Source of the DNA: Pseudomonadota bacterium
GTDB taxonomy: Bacteria > Myxococcota > Myxococcia > Myxococcales > Anaeromyxobacteraceae
Length of the DNA stretch: 15,059 nt
Direction: 5' to 3'
Assembly (NCBI GenBank): GCA_023411405.1
Contig: JAEYOU010000201.1
Coordinates: 1 to 15,059 of the forward strand
In this document: positions 6,741-14,791 of the stretch, in pieces
Position numbering within the stretch: the stretch's first letter is position 1
Layout of the letters: the number at the start of each line of letters is the position of its first letter
Translations under genes and position numbers: made by a program
Notes under the pieces: generated by a model
What the model saw: only the letters and a program-made list of their open reading frames with translations
The model's database searches: none
Told to the model about the DNA's origin: nothing

Positions 6741-7483
6741 GCTGGACCGAGGCCTACTACGGCGCGCTCTACCTCGACTCGGTCGCGGATCTCCTCACGC
6801 CGGAGCTCTCCGCGCTCGAGGCCGCGGTCATCGCGCGGCTGCTCGCCCTCGCGCCCGGGCACCGCGTCCTCGACCTCGCGTGCGGCCACGGGCGGCACGC
6901 GCGCGTGCTCGCGGCCAGGGCCGGGGCCGGCGTGCTCGTCGGGCTCGACCGGAGCCGTCCGTACCTCGACCGCGCGCGCGGCGGCTCCGATGCGGGGACG
7001 AGGCCGCGGTACGTCCAGGCCGACCTCCGGGCGCTCCCGTTCGCGGACGGCACCTTCGACGCGGTCTACTCCTGGTACTCGTCGCTCTTCATGTGGGACG
7101 ACCCCGGGAACGCGGCCGCGCTGGGCGTGCTCGCGCGCGTGCTGCGATCCGGGGGTCGAGCCCTCGTGCACCACGCGAACCCGATCCGGCTGGCGATCGA
7201 TCCCGTCGCGCACGCCCGCCGGGTGCTCGGGGACGGCGCCGTGGTCGAGGAGGAGGCGCGCTTCGACGCGGCGACGGGGATCGAGACGGCGCGGCGCCGG
7301 CTCGCGCGGCCGGACGGGACCGCGCTCGAGGCGACGGCGCGCCTGCGCTACTACCGGCCGGAGGAGTGGGGGCCGCTCGCGCGCGGGGCCGGGCTGCGGG
7401 TGGTGGAGCTCACGAGCACCACGGGGGTCGACCCGGCGACGGCGGGCGCGCCGGACGTGATCACCGTGCTCGAGCGATCCTGA
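6737..7483 (+). CDS. Class I SAM-dependent methyltransferase
   Basis: The 248-residue protein is a complete class I methyltransferase. Motif I is VLDLACGHGRHARVLA (residues 44-59), with the acidic strand-2 end at VGLDRS. The strand-4 region reads QADLRALPFADGTFDAVYSW, and a strand-5 region VLARVLRSGGRALVHHANP follows. The C-terminal third (YYRPEEWGPLARGAGLRVVE) is the usual family ending. The substrate is unknown; a small molecule is most usual for this type. The ATG at 6737 overlaps the stop of the upstream DUF429-like gene (ATGA), so the two are probably co-translated. This is a different gene from the partial methyltransferase at the left edge, with different motif sequences. Confidence 0.85.
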   Translation: MSWTEAYYGALYLDSVADLLTPELSALEAAVIARLLALAPGHRVLDLACGHGRHARVLAARAGAGVLVGLDRSRPYLDRARGGSDAGTRPRYVQADLRALPFADGTFDAVYSWYSSLFMWDDPGNAAALGVLARVLRSGGRALVHHANPIRLAIDPVAHARRVLGDGAVVEEEARFDAATGIETARRRLARPDGTALEATARLRYYRPEEWGPLARGAGLRVVELTSTTGVDPATAGAPDVITVLERS

Positions 7484-7744
7484 GCTGCCGGTCGCCTGCC
7501 GGGCCGCTCGCCTGGGGCTCTCCCCGAGTAAGTCCACTGTCCGGACGAAATGAGGAGTTCCGCGCCACCCGGTGCCGGGTTCCCCGATTTTGCCTTCCCA
7601 GCGGCCGGTACCACGGATGGCCCGATCGTTAGGCAAGGGTGTGGGCCGGTGGCACACGGCTCGTCCCGCGTCCTCGCTCGCGCGCCCCGTGGTCGTCCGG
7701 CGTTCACCAGCAGTCCTCGCTCGCAGCACACGGAAGGAGCACCC
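7484..7744. other. 261-base intergenic region ahead of the sugar ABC operon
   Basis: This gap separates the methyltransferase pair from the ABC importer and should hold the importer's promoter. It is less GC-biased in places than the flanking genes (the stretch around 7582-7596 is T-rich). I see no convincing sigma-70 or sigma-54 promoter, and no clear LacI-family operator palindrome. A weak hairpin at 7567-7580 is listed separately. Confidence 0.4.
7567..7591 (+). terminator. Weak candidate terminator hairpin
   Basis: ACCCGG and CCGGGT (7567-7580) form a short inverted repeat with almost no loop, realistically five pairs around GTGC. TTTT follows only at 7588-7591 after seven further bases. 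The position after the methyltransferase gene fits, but the short stem and delayed T-run make this a poor intrinsic terminator. Confidence 0.2.
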
Positions 7745-8713
7745 ATGAAGCGGAAGCTCGGGGCACTCGTGGTCGCGTCCTCCACGCTCGCCGTCGCCGG
7801 CGCGCTGGCCTTCGCCGGGTGGGCGCAGGCCGCAGACGAGAAGCCGACCTTCGTGATGGTGACGAAGGCGGTCCACCCCTACTACGAGCCCTGCTACGAA
7901 GGGTTCAAGGCCGCCGCCGACAAGTACGGCGTGAAGGCCCAGCGCGTCGACCCGCAGAAGATGGAGCTGTCGATGCAGGTGAGGGTGATCGAGGACCTCA
8001 TCGCGCGCGACGTCGACGGGATCGCCATCTCGGCGGTCGACGACGCCGGGCTGGTCCCGGTGATCGCCGACGCCACCAAGGCCGGGATCAAGGTCGTCAC
8101 CTTCGACGCGCCGGCGCCCTCGTCCGAGGCGCTCACCTACATCGGGACGGACAACCGGACGGCGGGGTTCGAGGCGGGGAAGCGCATGGCGGAGATCCTG
8201 AAGGGGAAGGGGAAGCTCGTCATCCTGCAGGGTGGGCTGGGGGCCGCGAACCTCAACCTCCGCACGCAGGGGTTCAAGGAGGCCATCGCCAAGCACGGCC
8301 CGGGGATCAAGGTCCTCGCCGTCGTGGACACGGCGGGGGACTTCTCGGTCGCCACCAACAAGACCGAGACGGTGCTCCAGACGTACCCCGATCTGAACGC
8401 GCTGTTCTCGGTCTCGGCGGAGGGCGCGCCGGCGGCGGCCGCCGTGCTGCGGCAGCAGAACAAGGGCGGGAAGGTGGTCCTGGCGGGCTTCGACGACCTC
8501 AAGGACACGCTCGAGGGGATCCGCGACGGGACCGTCGCGTTCTGCCTGGTGCAGAAGACCTTCAAGATGGGCTGGATGTCGGTGGAGGCGCTCCTCGACG
8601 CGAAGAAGGGCAAGCAGCTCCCCAGGTCCACCGACACCGGCGTCGTCTTCGTCACGAAGAGCAACGTCGGGAACTACATGGAGCAGATGAAGAAGGACAT
8701 CGCCGCGAAGTAG
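7745..8713 (+). CDS. Periplasmic sugar-binding protein of an ABC importer (RbsB-like)
   Basis: The 322-residue protein is a type I periplasmic binding protein of the ribose/galactose class (Peripla_BP_4-like). It begins with a signal peptide: MKRK, a hydrophobic core LGALVVASSTLAVAGALAF, and a likely cleavage after AQA at residue 29. The mature part opens with FVMVTKAVHPYYEPCYEGFK, the first strand and sugar-contacting loop. It continues through DGIAISAVDDAGLVPVI, KVVTFDAPAPSS, YIGTDNRTAGFEAG, LQGGLGAANLNLRTQGFKEA, and VVLAGFDDL near the C-terminus, all in family order. GGAAGGAG (7732-7739) sits five bases before the ATG. The permease gene begins four bases after its stop. Binding is to a monosaccharide or polyol by family; which one cannot be told. 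It delivers ligand to the permease and ATPase encoded next. Confidence 0.92.
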   Translation: MKRKLGALVVASSTLAVAGALAFAGWAQAADEKPTFVMVTKAVHPYYEPCYEGFKAAADKYGVKAQRVDPQKMELSMQVRVIEDLIARDVDGIAISAVDDAGLVPVIADATKAGIKVVTFDAPAPSSEALTYIGTDNRTAGFEAGKRMAEILKGKGKLVILQGGLGAANLNLRTQGFKEAIAKHGPGIKVLAVVDTAGDFSVATNKTETVLQTYPDLNALFSVSAEGAPAAAAVLRQQNKGGKVVLAGFDDLKDTLEGIRDGTVAFCLVQKTFKMGWMSVEALLDAKKGKQLPRSTDTGVVFVTKSNVGNYMEQMKKDIAAK

Positions 8714-8716
8714 CCC

Positions 8717-9685
8717 ATGGACGCCACCGTCGCTCCCTCCCGGCGCAACCCGCTCGCGACCCTCCTGCGGCGCAAGGAGGCGGCGATCCTGATCGCGCTC
8801 CTGCTCCTGACGCTGGTGATCGCCATCATCGCCCCGCGCTTCGTCTCCGGGACCAACCTGTACCAGGTGTCCCGGCAGATCTCGTTCGTGGCCATCGTCG
8901 CCCTGGGCCAGCTGTTCGTCATCCTCACCGGCGGCATCGACCTCTCGGTCGGCTCGGTCATGGGGTGGGCGGGGATGGTCGCGGCCTGGGCGATGGTGGC
9001 GCTCGGGCTCCCGCCCGTCCTCGCCGTCCTCGTCGGCGTCGCCGCGGGGGTGGCGATGGGCGCGATCAACGGCGCGCTCATCGCCTACGTGAAGCTCCCG
9101 CCCTTCATCGCCACCCTCGGGATGCTGTCGTTCGCCTACGGGCTCGTCCTCGGCCTCTCGAAGGGCTGGCCGATCACCGGGCTGCCGCGGTCCTTCCACT
9201 GGGTGGCCCAGGGATCGATCCTGTACCTCCCGGTCCCGGTCTGGATCGCCGTGCTCCTCGCGGTGGTCGCGCACGTGGTCCTCACGTACACCGCGTTCGG
9301 GCGGCGGACGTACGCGATCGGCGGCAACGAGCAGGCCACCTTCCTGTCGGGCATCGACATCGACCGGATCAAGTTCGTGCTCTACATGATCTCGGCCGGG
9401 CTGGCCGCGATCTCCGGCATCGTCCTCACCTCGCGCTTCGGGTCGGCCCAGCCCGACACCGGGAAGGGCTGGGAGCTCGACGCGATCGCGGCGGCGGTGA
9501 TCGGCGGGACGTCGCTCGCCGGCGGCGCCGGCACGGTCCTCGGCGTCGTCATCGGCGCGTGCATCATGGGCGTCCTGCGCAGCGGGCTCGTGATGATGGG
9601 CATCGATCCCTACTGGCACATCTCCATCATCGGCGTGGTGATCGTGCTGGCCGCCGTGCTCGACGTGAAGACCAAGAGGACCTGA
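8717..9685 (+). CDS. Sugar ABC importer permease (RbsC-like)
   Basis: This 322-residue integral membrane protein belongs to the BPD_transp_2 group, typical length about 320-340. It has a short basic cytoplasmic N-terminus, a first membrane segment around residues 23-40 (AAILIALLLLTLVIAIIAP), and alternating hydrophobic segments giving about eight to ten membrane passes. Characteristic are GGIDLSVGSV near 72-81, the loop GRRTYAIGGNEQATFLSGID around 195-215 that contacts the ATPase, and AAAVIGGTSLAGGAGTV further on. The ATG at 8717 follows the binding-protein stop by three bases; the AAG/TAG context gives only a weak ribosome-binding site, so translation may be coupled. The permease forms the channel, presumably as a homodimer since only one is encoded. 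Confidence 0.92.
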   Translation: MDATVAPSRRNPLATLLRRKEAAILIALLLLTLVIAIIAPRFVSGTNLYQVSRQISFVAIVALGQLFVILTGGIDLSVGSVMGWAGMVAAWAMVALGLPPVLAVLVGVAAGVAMGAINGALIAYVKLPPFIATLGMLSFAYGLVLGLSKGWPITGLPRSFHWVAQGSILYLPVPVWIAVLLAVVAHVVLTYTAFGRRTYAIGGNEQATFLSGIDIDRIKFVLYMISAGLAAISGIVLTSRFGSAQPDTGKGWELDAIAAAVIGGTSLAGGAGTVLGVVIGACIMGVLRSGLVMMGIDPYWHISIIGVVIVLAAVLDVKTKRT

Positions 9686-9689
9686 GGAG

Positions 9690-11183
9690 ATGGCGGCCCT
9701 GCTCGAGATGGACGGCATCAGCAAGTCCTTCCCGGGAGTGCAGGCCCTCGACCGCGTCCGCTTCGCCGTCCACCCGGGCGAGGTGGTCGGCCTCCTGGGC
9801 GAGAACGGGGCCGGGAAGTCCACGCTGATGAAGATCCTGGCCGGCGTCTACCGCGCAGACGCGGGCGAGATCCGCTGGCAGGGCCGCCCGGCGGCGTTCC
9901 GCGCCGTCCGGGAGGCGCAGCAGGCCGGGGTCTCCCTCATCTTCCAGGAGCTCAACGTCTGCCCCAACCTCAAGCCCGTCGACAACCTGTTCCTCGGTCG
10001 CGAGCTGCGCCGGCGGAGCGGGCTCCTCGACTACCCCTCCATGCGCCGGAGGGCGCTGGAGCTGTTCGAGCACCTCGGCGTGAGCGTCGATCTCGAGGCG
10101 GAGGCGCGACGGCTCTCCACCGCCGTGCAGCAGATGATCGAGATCGGCAAGGCGCTCCTCACGGACGTGAGGCTCCTGGTGATGGACGAGCCCACGTCCT
10201 CCCTCACCGACAAGGAGACCGAGCGGCTGTTCCGGGTCATCGGCGAGCTCAAGGCGCGCGGCGCCGCGGTGGTGTTCATCTCCCACAAGCTCGGCGAGGT
10301 CTTCCGGATCACCGATCGGATCGTGGTGCTGCGGGACGGCCGGAACGCGGGCGAGCTGGATCCGCGGACCGGCACCGTGGATCAGCTCATCTCGCTCATG
10401 GTCGGCCGCGAGCTCGGCTCGTTCGCGGCGCAACGCCGGACCGTCCCCCCGGGGCCGGAGGTGCTCCGCGTGGAGGGGCTCTCCGGCGGCCCGGTCTGCG
10501 ACGTGAGCTTCACGCTGCGCAAGGGGGAGATCCTCGGCGTCGCCGGCCTCATCGGCTCCGGCCGGACGGAGATGGCCCGGCTGCTCCTGGGCGCCGACCG
10601 GAGGGCCGGGGGCCGCGTCGTCCTCGACGGCGCGGAGCTCCGCATCCGCAGCCCGCGGGACGCCGTCCGGGCGGGGTTCGGCTTCGTCCCCGAGGATCGA
10701 AAGGTCCAGGCGCTGGTGCTCCGGATGACGGTCCGCGAGAACCTCACGCTCGCCATCCACGGCGCGCTGCGGAGGGCCGGGCTCTTCCTCTCGCGCCGGC
10801 GCGAGGACGCCGTCACCGACGAGTTCGTGCGCGCCCTGCGCATCCGGCTCGCGAGCCGCGAGCAGGCGGTGAACGACCTCTCCGGCGGGAACCAGCAGAA
10901 GGTGGTCCTCGCGAAGTGGCTCGCCACCCGGCCCCGGGTCCTGGTGCTGGACGAGCCCACCCGCGGCATCGACGTGGCCGCGAAGGCGGAGGTGCACCGG
11001 ATCGTCGCGGAGCTGGCGGAGCGCGGGGTCGCCATCCTCCTCATCTCCTCCGAGCTCCCGGAGATCCTGGCCCTCGCCGACCGGGTGCTCGTGATGCACG
11101 AGGGCAGGGCCAAGGCCGTCCTCGACAGGGCGGAGGCGAGCCAGGAGACGATCATGCGCGCGGCGCTGAAGGCGAGCGCATGA
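9690..11183 (+). CDS. Sugar ABC importer ATPase with two nucleotide-binding domains (RbsA-like)
   Basis: The 497-residue protein has the fused double ATPase architecture of ribose/xylose/galactose importers. Domain 1 carries a full Walker A, GENGAGKST at 37-45, Q-loop FQELNV, a degenerate signature LSTAVQQ, Walker B LLVMDEPTSSL with D166 and E167, and the switch histidine in FISHK. Domain 2 has GLIGSGRTE in place of Walker A (lysine absent), signature LSGGNQQK and Walker B VLVLDEPTRGID. This asymmetry, with one hydrolysis-competent and one degenerate site, is normal for the family. PEDRK in domain 2 is also family-typical. Start ATG 9690 is preceded by AAGAGGA and GAGGAG purine runs; the latter abuts the codon. 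ATG at 9708 is an alternative. It ends the importer operon; no sugar kinase or regulator follows. The next gene is convergent, 33 bases away. Confidence 0.93.
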   Translation: MAALLEMDGISKSFPGVQALDRVRFAVHPGEVVGLLGENGAGKSTLMKILAGVYRADAGEIRWQGRPAAFRAVREAQQAGVSLIFQELNVCPNLKPVDNLFLGRELRRRSGLLDYPSMRRRALELFEHLGVSVDLEAEARRLSTAVQQMIEIGKALLTDVRLLVMDEPTSSLTDKETERLFRVIGELKARGAAVVFISHKLGEVFRITDRIVVLRDGRNAGELDPRTGTVDQLISLMVGRELGSFAAQRRTVPPGPEVLRVEGLSGGPVCDVSFTLRKGEILGVAGLIGSGRTEMARLLLGADRRAGGRVVLDGAELRIRSPRDAVRAGFGFVPEDRKVQALVLRMTVRENLTLAIHGALRRAGLFLSRRREDAVTDEFVRALRIRLASREQAVNDLSGGNQQKVVLAKWLATRPRVLVLDEPTRGIDVAAKAEVHRIVAELAERGVAILLISSELPEILALADRVLVMHEGRAKAVLDRAEASQETIMRAALKASA

Positions 11184-11216
11184 CGCGCCGGAGAGCGAGG
11201 CGCCGCGGTTCGCGAC

Positions 11217-11969
11217 CTACGGCATCCCGATGTACTTGGACAAAAGGTCCGCGTACTTCTTGGCGCCGTCCCTCTTCGCGAACGCCTCGTCGAACTTCTT
11301 CTTGATGGCGGGGTTCTTGTGGCTGAACCCGATGCTGAGCGGTACGGGAGCCTGGGGCGTGTACAGGACCTTGACCGTCTGCTCCGACCTGGCCGCCTTC
11401 CTCGAGTACAGCAGCGCGGCGTGATCGGGCGCATAGACGGCGTCGAGCCTGCCGGCCAGGAGCTTCTTCACGTTCAGCGCGTTGAACTCCGGTGAGGGGT
11501 TGTTGTCCCACTTGATCCGGCCATCGCGCATGAACTCGGAGCGGTAGGTGTCGGCTGCGTACCCGATCGTCCAGCTCAGGATGTCGTCCAGCTTCGCGAT
11601 CGATCCGAGAGGATTGCTCGTCTTCACCAGCAGCCCATCCCTCGCCAGGAAGTACGGCTTCTCGGAGTACGCGAACTTCGTCAGGTCGGCAGGGTTGTAG
11701 ATGAACACCGCCGCCATGTCCCGCCCTCCCGTCTCCAGCTGACTCATCTGGCGGGGAATGTTCGAGGGGGACGGATCCCAGACCAGCTCCACGTCGAGGT
11801 CGGGCGCGAGGTACTCGAGCAGGTCCACGACCGCTCCGCTGACCTTCTTCGTCGCCGGGTCGTAGATCACGTGCGGTGGGACGTCGAAGTACGTGATCGT
11901 CACGGTCTCCCTGGCCAGAGGGCGCCCGGCCAGGCAGACCAGCGCGAGGGCAAACAGGATGCGCTTCAT
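11217..11969 (-). CDS. Family-3 periplasmic substrate-binding protein, likely partner of the chemoreceptor
   Basis: The 250-residue protein starts with a signal peptide (MKRI, hydrophobic core, likely cleavage near residue 20 in RPLARE). The mature part fits the SBP_bac_3 fold known from amino-acid ABC importers and sensor proteins: VTITYFDVPPHVIYDPATKK is the first strand and ligand-pocket loop, followed by GAVVDLLEYLAP, FAYSEKPYFLARDGLLVKT and IGFSHKNPAIKKKFDEAF. In canonical members the N-terminal segment is followed by a fuller G-x-G-D-x-x-x motif; here GAVVDLL stands in for G-F-x-x-D-L, which is acceptable. No permease or ATPase for it is encoded nearby. It follows the chemoreceptor gene on the same strand with only 12 bases between, and its ribosome-binding site overlaps the receptor stop. 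I infer a ligand-sensing role with the receptor rather than uptake. The ligand is unknown. Confidence 0.85.
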   Translation of the reverse strand: MKRILFALALVCLAGRPLARETVTITYFDVPPHVIYDPATKKVSGAVVDLLEYLAPDLDVELVWDPSPSNIPRQMSQLETGGRDMAAVFIYNPADLTKFAYSEKPYFLARDGLLVKTSNPLGSIAKLDDILSWTIGYAADTYRSEFMRDGRIKWDNNPSPEFNALNVKKLLAGRLDAVYAPDHAALLYSRKAARSEQTVKVLYTPQAPVPLSIGFSHKNPAIKKKFDEAFAKRDGAKKYADLLSKYIGMP

Positions 11970-11975
11970 CGTCGT

Positions 11976-11982
11976 TCTCCTT
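11976..11982 (-). promoter_or_regulatory. Ribosome-binding site overlapping the chemoreceptor stop codon
   Basis: Read on the minus strand, AAGGAGA begins on the last base of the chemoreceptor TAA (11982-11984) and lies about seven bases before ATG 11969. The overlap means ribosomes finishing the receptor reach the start site of the binding protein, supporting a two-gene operon. Confidence 0.75.
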
Positions 11983-14486
11983 TACGCGTCGAGTGCTTCG
12001 GGCTGGGGACCGCTCCGGAGGTCTCGCCGGACGTGAGGTCCGCGGGGCGGCTGCTGGAGCTCGAGCCGGAACGAAGCGACCATGCTGGCGAGGTCGTCGG
12101 CCTGACCGGAGAGCTCGTTCGCGGCGGCCGAGGACTGTTCGGCGCTGGCGGCGTTCTGCTGGACGACCTTCTGCATCTCGGAGATGGAGCGGGTCACCTG
12201 CCGGACCGCCGCGGCCTGCTCCTTGGCCGCCGCGGCGATCTCCGCGACGATGTCCGTCACCTTGGTCACCCCCGCGGTGATGTCTTGCAGGGCGCCGGAC
12301 ACACGACCGGCGGCGATGTCGCCCTCTCCGGCCTGCTTCACGGACTGGCGGATGAGGTCCTCCGTCTTGGCGGCCGCCTCCTTGGCGCGGAGGGCCAGGG
12401 AGCGGACCTCCTCCGCCACGACGGCGAACCCGCGCCCGGCCTCCCCGGCCCTGGCCGCCTCCACGGCGGCGTTCAGCGCGAGGAGGTTGGTCTGGAACGC
12501 GATCTCCGACACGTCCTTGATGATCTGGCCGGTCCGCTCCGCCGCCTCCTTGATCTTGCCCATCGCGCCCTGGAGCTGCCCCACCGCTCCGTCGCCCCTC
12601 CCGGCGGCCACGCGGGCCGAGAGGGCCAGGGCGCTCGCATGATCGGCGTGCTCCGCCGAGGTGGTGGCCATCTGCTCCACCGCACCGACGGAAGCGGTGG
12701 TCTCGTCGAGCGTCGTGGCCTGCGCCGCTGCGCCCGTCGCGACCGCCTGGGCGGAGGAGGCGATCTGGGAGGCCGCGCCCGAGACCTGCTCGACGGCCCC
12801 CGCGACCTGGACGACCGCTTCATGGAGGGCCGAGGCGGTCGTGTTGACCGCGTCGTTGAGCTTGGCGTGGTCTCCCCGGAACTGGCCCTCCACCCGGGCG
12901 CGAAGGTCACGCGCCGCGAGCGCCTCGAGCACGACGGTCGCCTCTCGAACGGGGGCGAGCAGCGCGTCGACGGTCCGGTTGGCGCCGTCGATGATCTTGC
13001 GGAAGTCGGCCCGGTGCCTGGTGGAGTCGGCGCGCGTATCGAGCCGTCCCTCGATGGCGGCCTCGGCGAGGGCGTTCGAGTCGTGCACCAGCGCGTTCAC
13101 CGCGTCGATGCACGTGTTGAGGTTGTCGCGCAGGCGCGCGAAGTCACCGGCCCAGGCAGCGGTGATTCGCTCCGGGATCTCTCCGCACGAGATCGCCTCC
13201 ACGCACCGGGCAGCGGCGTCGAGCGGCCCCATCACGGCGTCGAGGGTCGCGTTCACCCCTTCGACGATCCTGCGGAAGTCGCCCAGGTGCCGCGACGCGT
13301 CGGCCCGGATGCCCAGGTTGCCGCGGACCGCGGCCGCGGCGAGCCCGTCGGCATCCTCGATCAGCGCATTCACCGCGCCGATGCAGGTGTTGATGTTCTC
13401 CTTGAGCCGATCGTAGTCGCCGCGGTACGTGGCGGTGATCGTCGCGGGGATGTCGCCGCGCGCGATGCGCTCGAGCGCGCTCCCCGCGAGCCTGAGCGGC
13501 GTCACCAGGGCATCCAGCATTCGATTCATCCCGTCGATGACGCGTGCGTCCCAGCCGCGGTACGCGGCCGGGTCGGCTCTCACGTCGAGGCGCCCGTCGA
13601 CGGTCGCCGCGATGAGAGCGTCCATGTCACGACCGCGGCGGGTCGCGGTGTCGATGAGCGCGTTCAGGCTGGCGATGATTCGATCGAAGTCCCCCGCGAA
13701 CCGCTTCGGGATGGCGGGCGGCAGGTCCCCCCCCGCGATCCGCGTCACGGTCTCGGCGGCGAGCGCGATCGGCTCGGCGTAGGCGTCCATCGTCGCGTTC
13801 ATGCCGTCCAGGACCGGCCGGAACTCCACGGCCACCTTGCTCGCGTCGCCGCGGACGTCGAGGCGGCCCTGCGCGACCGCGTCCCTCAGCCAGGTGGCCT
13901 CCGCCGCGAGCACGTTCAGCGGTCGAAGAACGAGCGCCGAGAGCACGAACAGCAGCATCGCGACCAGGACCACATCCACGAGGACGATCTGCACCAGCGT
14001 CCCCCGAAGCTGCTCTCGAAGCCGCGCGCGGAGCGCCTCCTCCGTCCACCGGACTTCGCCGGTCGCGAACGCCTTGCCGTCCCGACGCAGCTCGAAGGCC
14101 TTCTTCCGCTCGCCCTCCGGGACCTCGGCGCCGGGCTCCAGCGCCATGGGCTGACCGCCGCTCTTCACCAGGGCCGCGAAGATCTCTCCATCCTCTCCCC
14201 TCACCACGACGGCGAGCGCGTCAGGTAGAGACAGCTCCGTCCGGAGCACGTCCGAGGCCTGCTCCCTCGACATGTTCCAGACCGGGCCCTCGAGGTTGGT
14301 GGACAGGCGCGCAGCCGACGCCTCGAGGGAGGCGTCCATCTCCGCTCGGAGCTGCGCGCGCCGCTCGAGGTTCTGGTACAGGCCCAGCGCGAGCAGGACG
14401 GTGGTGACGGACGTGACGCTCAGGAAGATGAGCTTCGTCTTGAGGCTCGCGCGCCAGCCACCAGCCATGGTCGTGGCGGGCTGCAC
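11982..14486 (-). CDS. Poly-HAMP methyl-accepting chemotaxis protein
   Basis: The 834-residue protein is a transmembrane chemoreceptor. A first membrane helix lies at about 19-38, a periplasmic sensor of about 125 residues follows (containing GPVWNMSREQ, a motif common in small PAS-like sensor domains), and a second membrane helix lies at 164-188. Residues 198-560 hold four units of exactly 91 residues, each a pair of HAMP-like modules (see the repeat entry). The signalling domain occupies 560-805, with the hairpin tip EIAFQTNLLALNAAVEAARA at 661-680 and GEAGRGFAVVAEEVRSLA after it, contacting CheA and CheW. The end is a Pro/Arg-rich tail; no obvious CheR-tethering pentapeptide is seen. The start is uncertain: GTG 14486 and ATG 14468 both lack a good ribosome-binding site, and ATG begins MAGGWRASLKTK. 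The binding protein gene follows in the same operon. Chemotaxis kinase genes are not in the window. Confidence 0.93.
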   Translation of the reverse strand: MQPATTMAGGWRASLKTKLIFLSVTSVTTVLLALGLYQNLERRAQLRAEMDASLEASAARLSTNLEGPVWNMSREQASDVLRTELSLPDALAVVVRGEDGEIFAALVKSGGQPMALEPGAEVPEGERKKAFELRRDGKAFATGEVRWTEEALRARLREQLRGTLVQIVLVDVVLVAMLLFVLSALVLRPLNVLAAEATWLRDAVAQGRLDVRGDASKVAVEFRPVLDGMNATMDAYAEPIALAAETVTRIAGGDLPPAIPKRFAGDFDRIIASLNALIDTATRRGRDMDALIAATVDGRLDVRADPAAYRGWDARVIDGMNRMLDALVTPLRLAGSALERIARGDIPATITATYRGDYDRLKENINTCIGAVNALIEDADGLAAAAVRGNLGIRADASRHLGDFRRIVEGVNATLDAVMGPLDAAARCVEAISCGEIPERITAAWAGDFARLRDNLNTCIDAVNALVHDSNALAEAAIEGRLDTRADSTRHRADFRKIIDGANRTVDALLAPVREATVVLEALAARDLRARVEGQFRGDHAKLNDAVNTTASALHEAVVQVAGAVEQVSGAASQIASSAQAVATGAAAQATTLDETTASVGAVEQMATTSAEHADHASALALSARVAAGRGDGAVGQLQGAMGKIKEAAERTGQIIKDVSEIAFQTNLLALNAAVEAARAGEAGRGFAVVAEEVRSLALRAKEAAAKTEDLIRQSVKQAGEGDIAAGRVSGALQDITAGVTKVTDIVAEIAAAAKEQAAAVRQVTRSISEMQKVVQQNAASAEQSSAAANELSGQADDLASMVASFRLELQQPPRGPHVRRDLRSGPQPEALDA
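12807..13895 (-). repeat. Four tandem 91-residue HAMP-pair units inside the chemoreceptor
   Basis: Within the receptor the motif G-R/N-L-D/G recurs at residues 207, 298, 389 and 480, and G-D/E-L/I-P (R-D-L in the last) at 253, 344, 435 and 526. Both series have a spacing of exactly 91 residues, or 273 bases. Each unit is an A module (ending in a G-x-N-x-T-L/M/V-D-A-type helix) followed by a B module (with G-D-F/Y/H ahead of an L-N-T/A helix). Eight HAMP-like modules result. The second and third units are the most alike (for example NINTCIGAVNALI and NLNTCIDAVNALV). Translation is conserved more than DNA, so the array is old. Confidence 0.85.
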
Positions 14487-14791
14487 GCACCGTGCCGTAC
14501 AAATTCGGCGCGATTCCGGCGCCGCTCGACGGGGACGCGGGACCCGAGGTTCTCGCCGACCCGTGCCGGGCGGCGGCGCCTTGTTCGCTGCCGGAACCCC
14601 CGGGCCGGCGCATGTCGACGCGGGCCCCTTCGGTGACCCCGCCGCATACTCCGCGGACTTCAGGTGGGCTTTGATCGCTCCCGCCCGCGGGCGCCCTCCG
14701 ACCTTTGACGAACCGCTCGCATCGATGTCAGGATGCGACCCCTACGGTCTAGTTCGTTGTAGATAACCGGTCCCGCGGACAGGAGAGCGGC
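14487..14791. other. 305-base divergent intergenic region
   Basis: This gap lies between the divergent chemoreceptor and lipoprotein genes and must hold promoters for both. No gene is visible in it; open frames here have no family resemblance and no ribosome-binding sites. It is clearly less GC-rich between about 14700 and 14770. A possible promoter for the lipoprotein is listed separately; I see none for the chemoreceptor. A palindrome CGGCGCCG lies near 14518-14525, but such runs are common at this GC content. Confidence 0.5.
14705..14734 (+). promoter_or_regulatory. Possible sigma-70-type promoter for the lipoprotein gene
   Basis: TTGACG (14705-14710) matches the -35 consensus in five of six bases and lies in the AT-richest part of the gap, 82 bases before the lipoprotein ATG. 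The -10 box is poor: CAGGAT, 18 bases downstream, matches three of six. Myxobacterial promoters often deviate, so this is a weak suggestion only. Confidence 0.25.

Noticed and set aside
7650..7670. Possible sigma-54 promoter (TGGCAC) upstream of the sugar importer
   Set aside because: The -24 element is followed by sequence lacking TTGC at the right distance for a -12 element.
6434..9823. A minus-strand open frame of over 1100 codons opposite the methyltransferase and importer genes
   Set aside because: Its composition is dominated by His, Asp, Arg and Gly, it has no recognisable domain, and it spans several well-supported plus-strand genes.
10545..10575. Missing Walker A lysine in the second domain of the importer ATPase taken as loss of function
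   Set aside because: The G-x-x-G-x-G-R-T-E form is normal for the second ATPase domain in this importer class.
11184..11216. Terminator in the 33-base convergent gap
   Set aside because: No stable hairpin with a T-run is visible on either strand.
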